A DNA stretch of 64,000 nucleotides from Schleiferiaceae bacterium (GCA_018402665.1 JAGYIN010000001.1:310001-374000); one strand, 5' to 3'. Shown: positions 1-11,775, counted from the stretch's first letter. Notes: generated from the sequence alone by a model not told the origin. Made by a program: numbers and translations.

Positions 1-1
1 T

Positions 2-397
2 CGTGAGGTGCGCGCGGGCAATCGCCTTGGCGATATTGGTGCTGCAATTCAAGAATATACGGAAAGCCGAGGTTATGGCGTTGTTCGCGAGCTGGTAGGA
101 CACGGTTTAGGAAAAAAAATGCATGAAGAACCACAAGTACCCAACTACGGTAAGCGCGGGCGAGGAAAGAAAATTCAGGAAGGATTGGTCATTGCCATTG
201 AGCCTATGATCAACCTAGGTACACAACGGATCAAACAACTAGAAGACGGCTGGACCATCCTTACAGCGGATGGGAAAAACAGTGCGCACTTTGAACACGA
301 TGTAGCCGTCGTGAACGGCGAGCCTGAAATTCTAAGTACCTTCCAATACATTTATGACGCGTTAGGTATGGAACCTGCGGAATACGAGAAACTATGA
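2..397 (+). CDS. map: Methionine aminopeptidase, type I (C-terminal part)
   Basis: C-terminal 131 residues of a methionine aminopeptidase, the cytosolic two-metal enzyme that removes the initiator Met from new proteins. The start lies left of the window. Visible family residues are GHGLGKKMHEEP (His34 and His41 of the fragment, metal and substrate contacts), AIEPM with a metal-binding Glu, and HFEHDVAVV with the last metal Glu. The reading frame is open from base 2. It ends in an ATGA overlap with the methyltransferase gene, so the two are probably co-transcribed. In many bacteria map sits in the spc operon; here it lies apart from the ribosomal block, about 12 kb from infA. Confidence 0.96.
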   Translation, partial: REVRAGNRLGDIGAAIQEYTESRGYGVVRELVGHGLGKKMHEEPQVPNYGKRGRGKKIQEGLVIAIEPMINLGTQRIKQLEDGWTILTADGKNSAHFEHDVAVVNGEPEILSTFQYIYDALGMEPAEYEKL

Positions 398-1386
398 TTT
401 CCAGCATTATGAAATGGGCCTTGGCTAAAGTGCCTCGTCCTCTTCTTATTCGATTGAGTTATTTGGTACAATGGGTTGCACCCGTGCTTTTCAAAGGCTC
501 TAGGTTTGTAGACCCCATAGACGGAAGAGGCTACAGCAGGTTTTTTCCGTACGGCTACGGCCCTAACCAGCGTGAAAATGCACTATGTCCGGGAACCAAT
601 TCATTGGAGCGTCACCGTCTCTTATGGCTCTACCTTAAAGACTATACGGACTTCTTAACCAAACCACAGAAGCTTCTTCACATTGCACCCGAACAGTGTT
701 TTTATGGTCGCTTTAAGAAAATGAAGCATCTGGACTATACGACAGCGGATCTCTTTTCACCATTGGCCGATCTTCGCTTTGATGTACAGAACATTCCGTT
801 AGAAGACGATACCTATGATACTATTTTCTGTAATCATGTTTTAGAACATGTGGACGACGACCAACAAGCCATGCGCGAACTGCGTCGTATTTTAAAGCCA
901 GGCGGTTTGGCCATCATGCAGGTTCCTCTGGACCCAGATTACGCGAAAACAGATGAAGACCCCAGCATTAAAGACCCTGCAGAGCGCGAGCGTCGTTTCC
1001 GTCAGTACGATCATGTACGACTTTACGGTCAAGATTACCCCGAGCGCTTAACTGCAGCAGGTTTCAAAGTAACCATCTTTGATGCAGCTAAAGAATTGCC
1101 GGCGGAATCGTTCTCAAAATACGCACTCCCTAAGCGAGAGTTGTTGTACGTCTGGCCGCCAAATAATACTCCGGAAACCGCGCATGATTCTGGAGGCGAG
1201 CGCAAGCGAACCCTGATAGTCTCGCTGGCGCATCGGGAAACCGCGCCCTGGGCGGGTATTTTAGTATCGGTCATGCAGTTTGCGGTTATTTCAACCAACC
1301 TGCAATCATCTGTTGCATTTTCTCTTCTTCCTCTTGAGCCAATAAAGGATCAACTAGAATACGACCACTGTGCTCATCAATCATGA
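394..1386 (+). CDS. Class I SAM-dependent methyltransferase with an abnormal C-terminal tail
   Basis: SAM-dependent methyltransferase of unknown substrate. The N-terminal 60 residues resemble a Bacteroidota family that carries either a small Cys-rich knuckle or, as here, a degenerate form (VDPIDGRGY and CPGTNSLERHR). The Rossmann core follows: LLHIAPEQCF (motif I region), FDVQNIPLEDDTYDTIFCNHVLEHV, then LRRILKPGG. From memory, homologues end soon after the equivalent of LPKRELLYV (near base 1155, about 250 residues). Here the frame runs on for about 79 more codons with no recognisable domain. Its last 100 bases are antisense to the end of the next gene. A lost stop codon is the simplest reading. 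The start overlaps map (ATGA). Confidence 0.8.
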   Translation: MISSIMKWALAKVPRPLLIRLSYLVQWVAPVLFKGSRFVDPIDGRGYSRFFPYGYGPNQRENALCPGTNSLERHRLLWLYLKDYTDFLTKPQKLLHIAPEQCFYGRFKKMKHLDYTTADLFSPLADLRFDVQNIPLEDDTYDTIFCNHVLEHVDDDQQAMRELRRILKPGGLAIMQVPLDPDYAKTDEDPSIKDPAERERRFRQYDHVRLYGQDYPERLTAAGFKVTIFDAAKELPAESFSKYALPKRELLYVWPPNNTPETAHDSGGERKRTLIVSLAHRETAPWAGILVSVMQFAVISTNLQSSVAFSLLPLEPIKDQLEYDHCAHQS

Positions 1387-2074
1387 TTTTCTTGCGCTGT
1401 GCCAATTCCATTTGACGCTGCGGTGGAATCACGAAGAACGAACCTGCAGAAGCACCACGCTCCACAGAGACAACGGCTAGCTTATTCTTAGTTGCACTAC
1501 GGATGCGATCATAAGCTTCAACCAAACGCACTTCAATAGTACTTTTCGTTTCTTCCGACTTCGCTAAAAGCATTCCCTCTTCTTTCTGCGTCTCAGACAT
1601 AATGCTGTCCAATTCCGCAACCTTATGCTCAAGGTGTTGCTTACGCTCCGCTAGACGCTCTCCTGCCTCTGCATTCACTTCTTTTTTAGAATCAATTCGC
1701 GCGTTGAATTCCTTGATGCGCTTCTCAGCCAATTGGATTTCCAACTCCTGGTACTCAATCTCTTTAGCGATGGCCTCAAACTCGCGATTGTTGCGAACTT
1801 GCTCCTGATCCTTGGCGTATTTCGCCATTTTCTCCTCGCTCTCCTTGATTAAGAGTAATTTGTCTTTGATATCTTGTTCTAGATCTGCAATCTCGTTGTT
1901 TACTTTCTCCATACGAGTTTCCAAACCGGCTACTTCACTTTCCAAATCTTCTACTTCCAATGGAAGTTCACCGCGCATTGCGCGAATCTCGTCGATGCGA
2001 CGATCAATGATCTGAAGATCGTAAAGTGCTCTTAGCTTGTCTTCTACGCTGATCTCTTTTGCCTTCTTAGCCAT
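1286..2074 (-). CDS. Coiled-coil protein of the C4-type zinc ribbon family, cysteines absent
   Basis: 262-residue cytosolic protein. Residues about 20-180 form a long antiparallel coiled coil rich in Glu, Lys and Leu. A C-terminal module with IPPQRQMELAQRKKI and GRILVDP marks the family usually annotated as zinc ribbon domain protein. The four zinc cysteines expected there are missing: the first pair reads GASAGSF and the second DEHSGRIL, so this copy should not bind zinc. To my recollection other flavobacterial members look the same. The Met at 2074 is chosen because the protein starts AKKAKEISVEDKL there, 1 base after the Nif3-like gene ends. Function is not established; translation or nucleic-acid roles have been proposed for the family. 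Confidence 0.85.
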   Translation of the reverse strand: MAKKAKEISVEDKLRALYDLQIIDRRIDEIRAMRGELPLEVEDLESEVAGLETRMEKVNNEIADLEQDIKDKLLLIKESEEKMAKYAKDQEQVRNNREFEAIAKEIEYQELEIQLAEKRIKEFNARIDSKKEVNAEAGERLAERKQHLEHKVAELDSIMSETQKEEGMLLAKSEETKSTIEVRLVEAYDRIRSATKNKLAVVSVERGASAGSFFVIPPQRQMELAQRKKIMIDEHSGRILVDPLLAQEEEEKMQQMIAGWLK

Positions 2075-2075
2075 A

Positions 2076-3167
2076 CTAATAGTACTGAATAGGATTTGTG
2101 TTGACCTCAGTTGTGAGGACGGCAAATTTAGGGAATTTTTTCTCAATGAACTCAGCAATTAGACCGATTGTAAACTGCTCACTTTCAAAATGTCCGACAT
2201 CCAATATTGCTATCGTCCCGTCCGCATCAAAGAACTGGTGGTATTTGTAATCTGCAGTGAGAAAAACATCCGCTTTTACAGCTTTAGCTGCGCCGAGCAA
2301 AAAACTACCGGAGCCCCCGCAAACAGCGACTGTACGCACATCTTTTGCCACAGGTTTTGTATAGCGAATGGTCGTGCCAAAGGTCGTTTTGACGTGCGCT
2401 AGAAAAGCATCAAAAGCGATTGATTCTTCCAAGTCACCAAAGGCACCTGCACCGTAGTCGGTGGCATTATTTGAAATCTTTATCCACTCAAAGGCCATCT
2501 CCTCATACGGATGCGCAGCACGAGCAGCGCGCTCTACAGCAAATTTCGCGAAATTAGGGACTATAAATTCTAATTTAACCTCTTCTACCTCCTCACGCGA
2601 TCCAATTTTCCCAACAACCGGGTTCGTACCCTGCGTTGGCTTAAATGTCCCTACACCCGAGGTCGTAAAGCTACACTCTTCATAGGCGCTTACCTTACCT
2701 CCACCTGCTGTAAATACAGACTCAGCAAGCAGTTCACGAGCATCTACGGGCACGTATACTTGGAATTTATACAGCGCATCGGGCATGGGACTAAGTACCT
2801 TGTGATTACTCACCCCAAGCAAAGACATGATTTTCGCGTTCACTCCCCACAACACATTATCTAAGTTCGTATGAATGGCATAAATAGCAATGTGGTGCTT
2901 GATCGCCTTCATGATCACGCGTTCTATATAGGTGCGTCCGTTAAAACGTTTCAAACCACTGAAAACGATGGGATGATGGACGATAATGCAGTGTACGTTT
3001 TTTTGAATGGCCTCATCTACGACAGATTCCAAACAATCCAATGCCACTAACACACCATCGGTTTCCCAATCCAGCGCACCCACAATAAGTCCACTATTGT
3101 CATAGGACTCCTGCAAAGCAGGCGGCGCCCACTCTTCTAAAGCTTTAATTATTTTTTCTATTCTCAT
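2076..3167 (-). CDS. Nif3-like dinuclear metal center protein
   Basis: 363-residue member of the Nif3/YbgI family (often annotated GTP cyclohydrolase I type 2 homologue), which forms hexameric rings with a dinuclear metal site. Metal-ligand motifs are visible: IIVHHPIVF (two His), IYAIHTNLDN, and near the C-terminus DVGHFESEQF (His and Glu). Between the two halves, about residues 125-230, is the CutA/PII-like inserted domain (KFQVYVPVDARELL to AAHPYEEMAFE) found in the long form of the family. It lies directly upstream of the coiled-coil gene with 1 base between them, a pairing common in Bacteroidota and likely one transcript. The biological substrate is unknown. Confidence 0.93.
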   Translation of the reverse strand: MRIEKIIKALEEWAPPALQESYDNSGLIVGALDWETDGVLVALDCLESVVDEAIQKNVHCIIVHHPIVFSGLKRFNGRTYIERVIMKAIKHHIAIYAIHTNLDNVLWGVNAKIMSLLGVSNHKVLSPMPDALYKFQVYVPVDARELLAESVFTAGGGKVSAYEECSFTTSGVGTFKPTQGTNPVVGKIGSREEVEEVKLEFIVPNFAKFAVERAARAAHPYEEMAFEWIKISNNATDYGAGAFGDLEESIAFDAFLAHVKTTFGTTIRYTKPVAKDVRTVAVCGGSGSFLLGAAKAVKADVFLTADYKYHQFFDADGTIAILDVGHFESEQFTIGLIAEFIEKKFPKFAVLTTEVNTNPIQYY

Positions 3168-3211
3168 CTGTCGAATTTAGGGCTCTTCTGCGGCATCTCA
3201 ATAACGGGCAT

Positions 3212-3247
3212 AAAAAAAGTCCCCGAACCGAAAGGGCCCGAGGACTT
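3212..3247 (-). terminator. Rho-independent terminator after rpsA
   Basis: Read on the minus strand, AGTCCTCGGGCCC pairs with GGTTCGGGGACT around a short loop (one G-T pair) and is followed by seven T. It lies 20 bases past the rpsA stop and ahead of the Nif3-like gene. Confidence 0.85.
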
Positions 3248-3266
3248 CATACTACTCCAACAAGAA

Positions 3267-5162
3267 TTACTTGTTTTCGTTATCCATTTGCTCTTTCAAC
3301 GCAGCTAAAGCATCGAGATCACCCATAGTTGAGCGTTCTACGTTTTGGTTAGGAACTGCAACGTTTCCGCCTTTATTACCACCACCAGCGCTACGGCCTT
3401 TCTTCACCTCAACCTCTTTGTAGGTACCTACGTGAGATACGACAATACGGCGGTTATCCTTATTGAATTCGATTACTTTGAATTCAGCCGTTTCACCTTT
3501 TTCAAGCTTCGTACCATCTTCCTTTGTGATGTGACGTGCAGGACAGTAAGCTTCAACGCCATCATAGCCGTCAAACTTAACATCACCACCCTTATCACCA
3601 GAGTTGATCATTGTACCAGTTACCGTCTGACCTACTGCAAATGCATCAGTATATGCATCCCACGGGTTAGACTCAACTTGCTTGTGACCTAGACTTAAAC
3701 GACGGTTATCCGCATCGATATCAAGAACTACAACTTCTAGCTTTGCACCAATTGAAGTAAATTCCGATGGATGCTTGATTTTCTTCGTCCAGCTCAAATC
3801 AGAAATGTGAATCAATCCATCAATTCCTTCTTCTAGCTCTAGGAAGATTCCAAAGTTCGTGAAGTTACGTACGGTACCCTCATGCTTAGAGCCTTGTGGG
3901 TATTTTGTAGTAATATCAGTCCATGGATCTGTAGTCAATTGCTTAATACCTAAGCTCATCTTACGATCTTCACGGTCTAAAGTCAATACTTCAGTTTCAA
4001 CTTCATCACCAACTTTCATGAAATCACCAGCACTACGCAAGTGTGCTGACCAGCTCATTTCACTAACGTGAATCAAACCTTCAACTCCTGGAAGAATTTC
4101 AACGAATGCACCATAATCTGCCAATACGACTACTTTACCTTTCACTTTGTCTCCAACGCTTAGGTTTTCATCTAGGGCATCCCATGGGTGCTTCTCAAGT
4201 TGCTTGAGACCTAATTGGATACGTGTTTTACCTTCATCGAAATCAAGGATTACCACATTAATTTTTTGATCCAATTCTACTACTTCAGACGGATGGTTGA
4301 TACGGCTCCAGCTCAAATCAGTGATGTGAACTAAACCATCTACACCGCCCAAGTCGATAAAGACACCGTACGAAGTAATGTTCTTAACGGTACCTTCGAG
4401 AACTTGACCTTTCTCCAATTTACCAATGATCTCTTTTTTCTGTTCTTCAAGGTCTGCTTCAATAAGCGCCTTGTGAGAAACAACAACGTTTTTAAATTCG
4501 TGGTTGATTTTAACCACTTTGAATTCCATTGTTTTATCTACGTATTGGTCGTAATCGCGGATTGGCTTAACGTCAATTTGCGATCCTGGCAAGAATGCCT
4601 CCAAACCGAATACATCTACGATCATACCACCTTTAGTACGTGCTTTAACGTAACCTTTAACAATCTCATCGTTATCATGCGCTTCGTTAACACGGTCCCA
4701 AGCTTTGATAGAACGCGCTTTTCTGTGTGACAATACCAACTGACCATTTTTATCTTCTTGACGGTCAACCAATACCTCTACCGAATCACCTACTGCAAGT
4801 TCTGGATTGTAACGGAACTCATTCAAGCTCACTACACCTTCACTCTTTGAGTTGATGTCGATAATTACTTCACGGTCAGTCATCACGGTTACTTTACCAT
4901 CAACGACCTGGTGTTCTACAGAAGTCCCTAAAGTTTCAGCATATAGATCAACCAACGCTTGACGTTCGCCGCTATCTGCATTCGCATCACCTTCAACATC
5001 TGCCCAACTAAATGCAGGTGCTTCAGGAACAACTTCCTCAGCAACTTCTTCAGTTGCAGCTGCAACAGGTGTTTCTACTACGGTTTCTTCTGCTTTTGTA
5101 GCCTCCTGAGCTGGAGTCTCTTGCTGTACCTCTTCTGCTGGTACTTGATTCTCTTCTGACAT
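3267..5162 (-). CDS. rpsA: 30S ribosomal protein S1
   Basis: S1 binds mRNA on the 30S subunit and helps initiation, which matters more where Shine-Dalgarno pairing is weak, as in Bacteroidota. The protein has 631 residues. The first 60 are an acidic Ala/Glu/Pro/Val-rich tail, then come six S1 OB-fold repeats. Typical repeat cores are VKNITSYGVFIDLGGVDGLVH, VVLADYGAFVEILPGVEG and VRNFTNFGIFLELEEG, each followed by a SWS/SWT and an LGLKQLE or LGIKQL ending. It is a single-gene unit: an upstream promoter box, a leader of about 105 bases and a strong terminator just downstream. The long leader would suit autogenous control, which is known for S1 in E. coli but is not shown here. Confidence 0.97.
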   Translation of the reverse strand: MSEENQVPAEEVQQETPAQEATKAEETVVETPVAAATEEVAEEVVPEAPAFSWADVEGDANADSGERQALVDLYAETLGTSVEHQVVDGKVTVMTDREVIIDINSKSEGVVSLNEFRYNPELAVGDSVEVLVDRQEDKNGQLVLSHRKARSIKAWDRVNEAHDNDEIVKGYVKARTKGGMIVDVFGLEAFLPGSQIDVKPIRDYDQYVDKTMEFKVVKINHEFKNVVVSHKALIEADLEEQKKEIIGKLEKGQVLEGTVKNITSYGVFIDLGGVDGLVHITDLSWSRINHPSEVVELDQKINVVILDFDEGKTRIQLGLKQLEKHPWDALDENLSVGDKVKGKVVVLADYGAFVEILPGVEGLIHVSEMSWSAHLRSAGDFMKVGDEVETEVLTLDREDRKMSLGIKQLTTDPWTDITTKYPQGSKHEGTVRNFTNFGIFLELEEGIDGLIHISDLSWTKKIKHPSEFTSIGAKLEVVVLDIDADNRRLSLGHKQVESNPWDAYTDAFAVGQTVTGTMINSGDKGGDVKFDGYDGVEAYCPARHITKEDGTKLEKGETAEFKVIEFNKDNRRIVVSHVGTYKEVEVKKGRSAGGGNKGGNVAVPNQNVERSTMGDLDALAALKEQMDNENK

Positions 5163-5274
5163 GAGAGATTTACTTGTATCTCAGAGCCTTGCACACACTT
5201 CCCATTAACTCTAAGAGTGGTTGTAGTTTTTAGTATTCCCTTCCGGTGGTGTGCTTCATGTCCGAAAAGGGGTG

Positions 5275-5282
5275 CAAATATA
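5275..5282 (-). promoter_or_regulatory. Candidate -7 box of the rpsA promoter
   Basis: On the minus strand TATATTTG matches the Bacteroidota TAnnTTTG box exactly. The -33 position, about 20 bases upstream, reads TGGTTTT rather than TTG. Transcription would begin near 5269, giving a leader of about 105 bases before rpsA. Confidence 0.5.
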
Positions 5283-5316
5283 TAAACTTATTACACATAA
5301 AACCACTGTAAATCAA

Positions 5317-5350
5317 ACAAAAAGCCCCGGGAAACGAATTTCCCGAGGCC
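5317..5350 (-). terminator. Rho-independent terminator after gltA
   Basis: On the minus strand GCCTCGGGAAA and TTTCCCGGGGC form an 11-bp stem (one G-T pair) with a TTCG tetraloop, followed by TTTTTG. It ends the carA-eno-gltA unit and lies just before the rpsA promoter region. Confidence 0.92.
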
Positions 5351-5373
5351 TGTGTTTCTGTCATCTGATCGAA

Positions 5374-6675
5374 CTACTTCAATTGCTCTTTGAGCAACTC
5401 AGTCGTTGTTGAACCTGGACGTTCAATCGGCATACCCATTGCACGATCCCAAATCAAATTTGATAAGGTTCCGAGCGAACGCGCCACACCAAACAATACC
5501 GTATAGAATTCATATTCTACTAGGCCGTAATGCGTAAGTAATTGACCACTATGCGCATCGACATTCGGCCAAGGATTCTTGACTTTACCGGTCGCACTTA
5601 AAATATCTGGCACCACCTCGTAGATCATGCTGACAATTTTAAACAACTCTGAATTAGGCATTTTCGCTTTTGCAAACTCACGCTGCGCGGTGTAACGTGG
5701 ATCGGTCTTACGCAGTACCGCGTGTCCGAAGCCTGGAATAACTTTACCGTCCGCCAACGTCTTTTTACAATAGCTCGCAATCTGCTCTTTCGTAGGCAAA
5801 CCACCACCCAATTCCTGACGCATGTTGTTGATCCAACGAATCACCTCTTGGTTTGCAAGACCGTGTAACGGACCTGCCAGACCGTTCATACCGGCTGCAA
5901 AACTCAAATACGCGTCACTAAGTGCTGAACCTACTAAATGAACCGTATGTGCACTCACGTTTCCACCCTCGTGATCTGCATGAATAGTCATATACAAACG
6001 CATCAACTCTTTGAACTCGTCGTTATCAAAACCCAACATGTGCGCAAAGTTACCTGCCCAATCTAAGCTTGGATCTGGTTCAATATGCTGATCGTTGTGG
6101 TACATACGACGGTAGATGTACGCAGCCACACGCGGTAAACGTGCTATAAGATTCATTGAATCTTCGTACGTCGCATCCCAATATTCGCTTTTGTGTACCC
6201 CGCGGCTGTATGCCTTTGCAAATTCACTCTCTGTACGCATCGCCATAATGGCCACAGTAAACTGCGTCATTGGGTGCGTACGGGTAGGAAGTGCATCTAT
6301 TGCTTTGAATACGTGCACTGGAACGTTATTACGACGCACCCAGTTATTACTCAAACGGCGTGCTTCTGCCTCTGTAGGCACCTCGTTCATTAACATCAAA
6401 TGAAACAATCCTTCAGGCAAAGGCTGTTCGCCACCAGGATACTTAGGGAGTTTCTCCTGAAGTTCTGGAATGCTGTAGCCACGGAATCGAATACCTTCGT
6501 CAGGGTCCAATTTTGAGGTCTCACAAATGAGCGCCGGCATGCCGCGCATACCACCATAGAGTTGGCTCACCTTAATCTCACCGATAGTTTTATCCCCATT
6601 GGCTTTCAGAAAAGCCTTGGTATCGGCTACAATGTCTGGAAAGATGTCTCTAAACTGTTCTTTTATTTTTTCCAT
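5374..6675 (-). CDS. gltA: Citrate synthase, mitochondrial-like type I form
   Basis: Condenses oxaloacetate and acetyl-CoA to citrate, the entry step of the TCA cycle. The 433-residue sequence closely follows the animal mitochondrial enzyme along its whole length: [16 protein letters not shown] near the N-terminus, [31 protein letters not shown] with a catalytic His, [16 protein letters not shown] with the second catalytic His, and [11 protein letters not shown] with the catalytic Asp. Most bacteria carry the hexameric NADH-regulated form, which lacks these stretches. It lies 23 bases downstream of eno and shares its transcript and a strong terminator. By analogy with the mitochondrial type, a dimer without NADH control is expected. 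Confidence 0.96.
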   Translation of the reverse strand: MEKIKEQFRDIFPDIVADTKAFLKANGDKTIGEIKVSQLYGGMRGMPALICETSKLDPDEGIRFRGYSIPELQEKLPKYPGGEQPLPEGLFHLMLMNEVPTEAEARRLSNNWVRRNNVPVHVFKAIDALPTRTHPMTQFTVAIMAMRTESEFAKAYSRGVHKSEYWDATYEDSMNLIARLPRVAAYIYRRMYHNDQHIEPDPSLDWAGNFAHMLGFDNDEFKELMRLYMTIHADHEGGNVSAHTVHLVGSALSDAYLSFAAGMNGLAGPLHGLANQEVIRWINNMRQELGGGLPTKEQIASYCKKTLADGKVIPGFGHAVLRKTDPRYTAQREFAKAKMPNSELFKIVSMIYEVVPDILSATGKVKNPWPNVDAHSGQLLTHYGLVEYEFYTVLFGVARSLGTLSNLIWDRAMGMPIERPGSTTTELLKEQLK

Positions 6676-6698
6676 GATAGATAGGTTTTCGGGGGTTA

Positions 6699-9129
<2,431 letters not shown>

Positions 9130-9143
9130 GAGTCGTTATCTTC

Positions 9144-9180
9144 AAAAAAAAAGGGAAACCAGGCTTGCACCTAATTTCCC
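9144..9180 (-). terminator. Rho-independent terminator between rplQ and carA
   Basis: On the minus strand GGGAAATTAGG pairs with CCTGGTTTCCC (two G-T pairs) around a six-base loop and is followed by nine T. It closes the long ribosomal block. Its 3' end is only 14 bases from the carA start codon. Confidence 0.85.
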
Positions 9181-9225
9181 CTCGAAATTACTTAACAATG
9201 ACCGATTTGGTGCATTAATTCTTTG

Positions 9226-9729
9226 TTATTCAGCAGATTCTTCTTTTGGCTCTTCTACTACAGCAGGTGCTTCAGCTACCGGTGCAGCCTGTTCAACTGC
9301 AAGTGCAGTTTCAGTTTTTGCACGACGGCTACGACGAGTCGTTTTCTTCTTCTCATCTTTCCCGTACATATCATTGAAGTCAACCAATTCAATCATACAC
9401 ATCTCCGCATTATCACCTTGACGGTTTCCTGTTTTGATGATACGCGTATATCCACCTGGACGATCACCGACCTTAGGACCTACAACATTGAATAATTCAG
9501 TTACCACTTCTTTCTGACGCAATACTGCAAAAGCAATACGACGGTTATGCGTTGTGTTTTCTTTTGAACGAGTTACTAGAGGCTCAACTACTTTACGTAA
9601 TGCCTTTGCCTTCTGCACCGTCGTCATTACACGCTTGTGCTCAATAAGTGAGCCAGCCATGTTGCTCAACATCGCTTTTCTGTGCGCAGTCTTTCTACCG
9701 AGGTGGTTAAATTTTTTACCGTGTCTCAT
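9226..9729 (-). CDS. rplQ: 50S ribosomal protein L17 with acidic C-terminal extension
   Basis: L17 is a large-subunit protein near the exit tunnel. The first 120 or so residues are a normal L17 ([20 protein letters not shown], then [37 protein letters not shown]). A basic stretch, [13 protein letters not shown], is followed by about 30 residues rich in Ala, Glu, Val and Pro that plain L17 of about 120 residues lacks. Such tails occur in Bacteroidota, and the N-terminus of S1 in this window has similar composition. It is the last gene of the block, 2 bases after rpoA, and is followed by a terminator. Confidence 0.97.
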   Translation of the reverse strand: MRHGKKFNHLGRKTAHRKAMLSNMAGSLIEHKRVMTTVQKAKALRKVVEPLVTRSKENTTHNRRIAFAVLRQKEVVTELFNVVGPKVGDRPGGYTRIIKTGNRQGDNAEMCMIELVDFNDMYGKDEKKKTTRRSRRAKTETALAVEQAAPVAEAPAVVEEPKEESAE

Positions 9730-9731
9730 GC

Positions 9732-10724
9732 TTATTCTTTATCGAGCTTATATTTAGAGATATCCATCCCGAAGCTCAAGTTTTTATTTTCAACTAACTC
9801 CTCTAGTTCAGTAAGAGACTTCTTACCAAAGTTGCGGAATTTCATTAAATCCGATTTAGAGAATGTCACTAAATCACCCAATGTATCTACCTCTGCTGCT
9901 TTCAAACAGTTCAATGCACGAACACTTAGGTCCATATCATGAAGTTTTGTTTTCAGCAACTGACGCATGTGCAATGCTTCTTCATCGTAGCTCTCAGTTT
10001 CTGAAGACTCTTCATCCTCTAAACTGATACGCTCATCACTGAACAACATGAAGTGGTGAATTAAAATCTTCGCTGCTTCAGTTAATGCATCTTTCGGGTG
10101 AATTGAACCGTCCGTATCGATTTCAAAAACCAATTTTTCGTAATCGGTCTTCTGTTCTACACGATAGTTCTCCACTGAATACTTGACATTCTTGATTGGA
10201 GTATAGATACTGTCTAAAGCGATTGTTCCGATTGGAGCATCTACTTTCTTGTTCATTTCAGCACCAACGTATCCACGCCCTTTCTCTATAGTCATTTCCA
10301 TTGTCAAGCTTATGCTTGGATCCATGTTACAAATGACGTGATCTGGGTTCAATACTTGGAACGCACTAATGTGTGAAGCGAAATCGCCCGCTACTAGTTG
10401 TTCCTTTCCAGTGATTGTGAACTTAATAGTTTCAGTATCCTGAGCCTCAATCTGCTGCTTGAAACGTACTTGCTTCAAGTTTAGGACGATCTCTGTTACG
10501 TCTTCTACAACACCTTCGATGGTTGTGAATTCGTGGTCAACACCTTCAATTCTCAATGAAGTCAAGGCAAAACCTTCAAGACCGGAAAGCAAAACTCTAC
10601 GGAGTGCATTACCAACGGTAAGACCGTAACCAGGCTCCAAAGGTCTAAACTCGAACTGACCACTGAAATCAGTGGAAGCGTTCATTATTACTTTTTCGGG
10701 CTTCTGGAAATTAAGGATAGCCAT
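9732..10724 (-). CDS. rpoA: DNA-directed RNA polymerase alpha subunit
   Basis: Alpha dimerises to start RNA polymerase assembly, and its C-terminal domain contacts upstream DNA and activators. In 330 residues, the N-terminal domain (about 1-230) shows [21 protein letters not shown] and [14 protein letters not shown]. An acidic linker ([13 protein letters not shown]) leads to the alpha-CTD helix-hairpin-helix fold with [20 protein letters not shown] and [13 protein letters not shown]. It lies between rpsD (22 bases) and rplQ (2 bases), the usual alpha-operon order. Confidence 0.98.
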   Translation of the reverse strand: MAILNFQKPEKVIMNASTDFSGQFEFRPLEPGYGLTVGNALRRVLLSGLEGFALTSLRIEGVDHEFTTIEGVVEDVTEIVLNLKQVRFKQQIEAQDTETIKFTITGKEQLVAGDFASHISAFQVLNPDHVICNMDPSISLTMEMTIEKGRGYVGAEMNKKVDAPIGTIALDSIYTPIKNVKYSVENYRVEQKTDYEKLVFEIDTDGSIHPKDALTEAAKILIHHFMLFSDERISLEDEESSETESYDEEALHMRQLLKTKLHDMDLSVRALNCLKAAEVDTLGDLVTFSKSDLMKFRNFGKKSLTELEELVENKNLSFGMDISKYKLDKE

Positions 10725-10746
10725 ATAAGAGAGTATAAGGTGATTA

Positions 10747-11352
10747 TTATTTTGAGTACAATTCGACGATCAACTGCTCCTTGATATTCTCAGGGATTGC
10801 ATCACGTGAAGGAACGCTTAGGAAGGTACCTTCCATCTTGCTTTCATTCCATTCTAACCATGGGTACTCGGTTCCATGACCAGCTAAAGCATCAGCGATA
10901 ACTACTAAAGACTTCGATTTCTCACGTACACCGATAACATCACCTGGGTTCACATTCATTGAAGGAATGTTTACGATCTCCCCGTTCACAGTGACGTGAC
11001 GGTGACCCACAAGCTGACGGGCAGCATCGCGTGTTCTACCAAGTCCTAAACGGAATACTACGTTATCTAAGCGACTCTCACACAACTGAAGTAAAACATC
11101 ACCCGTTTTGCCTTTGCTGCGAGAAGCTTTATCAAACATGCGTGCAAATTGACGCTCTAAAATACCGTAAGTGTATTTTGCCTTTTGCTTCTCTTGGAGC
11201 TGCACTGAATATTCACTCTTCTTTCCACGACGACGCGTGTTACCGTGCTGACCCGGAGGGTACTTACGCTTTTCGAAAGAGCTATCTGGGCCGAAGATAG
11301 GCTCACCCATGCGGCGAGCAATCTTTGTTTTTGGTCCTCTATATCTTGCCAT
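10747..11352 (-). CDS. rpsD: 30S ribosomal protein S4
   Basis: Primary 16S rRNA-binding protein that nucleates 30S assembly. 201 residues. The N-terminus [20 protein letters not shown] is the zinc-free form without the Cys knuckle. The S4 RNA-binding domain follows ([20 protein letters not shown], then [12 protein letters not shown]). In E. coli S4 represses the alpha operon; no repressor-binding pseudoknot was identified here. It lies 21 bases after rpsK. Confidence 0.98.
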   Translation of the reverse strand: MARYRGPKTKIARRMGEPIFGPDSSFEKRKYPPGQHGNTRRRGKKSEYSVQLQEKQKAKYTYGILERQFARMFDKASRSKGKTGDVLLQLCESRLDNVVFRLGLGRTRDAARQLVGHRHVTVNGEIVNIPSMNVNPGDVIGVREKSKSLVVIADALAGHGTEYPWLEWNESKMEGTFLSVPSRDAIPENIKEQLIVELYSK

Positions 11353-11373
11353 AATACTGTTCTTCTCTAATTA

Positions 11374-11766
11374 TTAAACGCGACGTTTCTTAGGTGCACG
11401 ACAACCATTGTGTGGAGTTGGAGTGATATCAATGATTTCAATCACCTCTATTCCTAAGTTGTGTAGTGAACGAATCGCACTCTCACGTCCATTACCTGGA
11501 CCTTTAACGTAAGCCTTCACTTTCTTAAGTCCAGCTTCTAGTGCTACACGACCACAATCTTCAGCTGCCATTTGCGCAGCGTAAGGAGTGTTCTTTTTAG
11601 AACCACGGAAGCCCATCTTACCAGCCGACGACCAAGAGATTACTTGCCCTTGATTGTTCGTCAACGAAATAATGATGTTATTAAAAGAAGATCCAATGTG
11701 CGCTTCACCGACAGCGTCGATACGCACTTTACGCTTCTTAGTCTGTTTAGTCTGTTTCTTAGCCAT
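11374..11766 (-). CDS. rpsK: 30S ribosomal protein S11
   Basis: Platform protein of the 30S subunit that contacts 16S rRNA near the E site. 130 residues, normal length. Signatures are [25 protein letters not shown] in the fold (seen as [16 protein letters not shown]), [15 protein letters not shown], and the terminal [17 protein letters not shown]. It starts with a Lys/Thr/Gln-rich basic leader ([13 protein letters not shown]). Nine bases separate it from rpsM. Confidence 0.98.
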   Translation of the reverse strand: MAKKQTKQTKKRKVRIDAVGEAHIGSSFNNIIISLTNNQGQVISWSSAGKMGFRGSKKNTPYAAQMAAEDCGRVALEAGLKKVKAYVKGPGNGRESAIRSLHNLGIEVIEIIDITPTPHNGCRAPKKRRV

Positions 11767-11775
11767 AACTAACTA

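Noticed and set aside
1035-1298. Minus-strand 87-codon open frame inside the methyltransferase gene
   Set aside because: It is opposite the conserved part of the methyltransferase and has no recognisable sequence.
3859-4730. Plus-strand open frames within rpsA
   Set aside because: They are antisense to conserved S1 repeats and show no family pattern.
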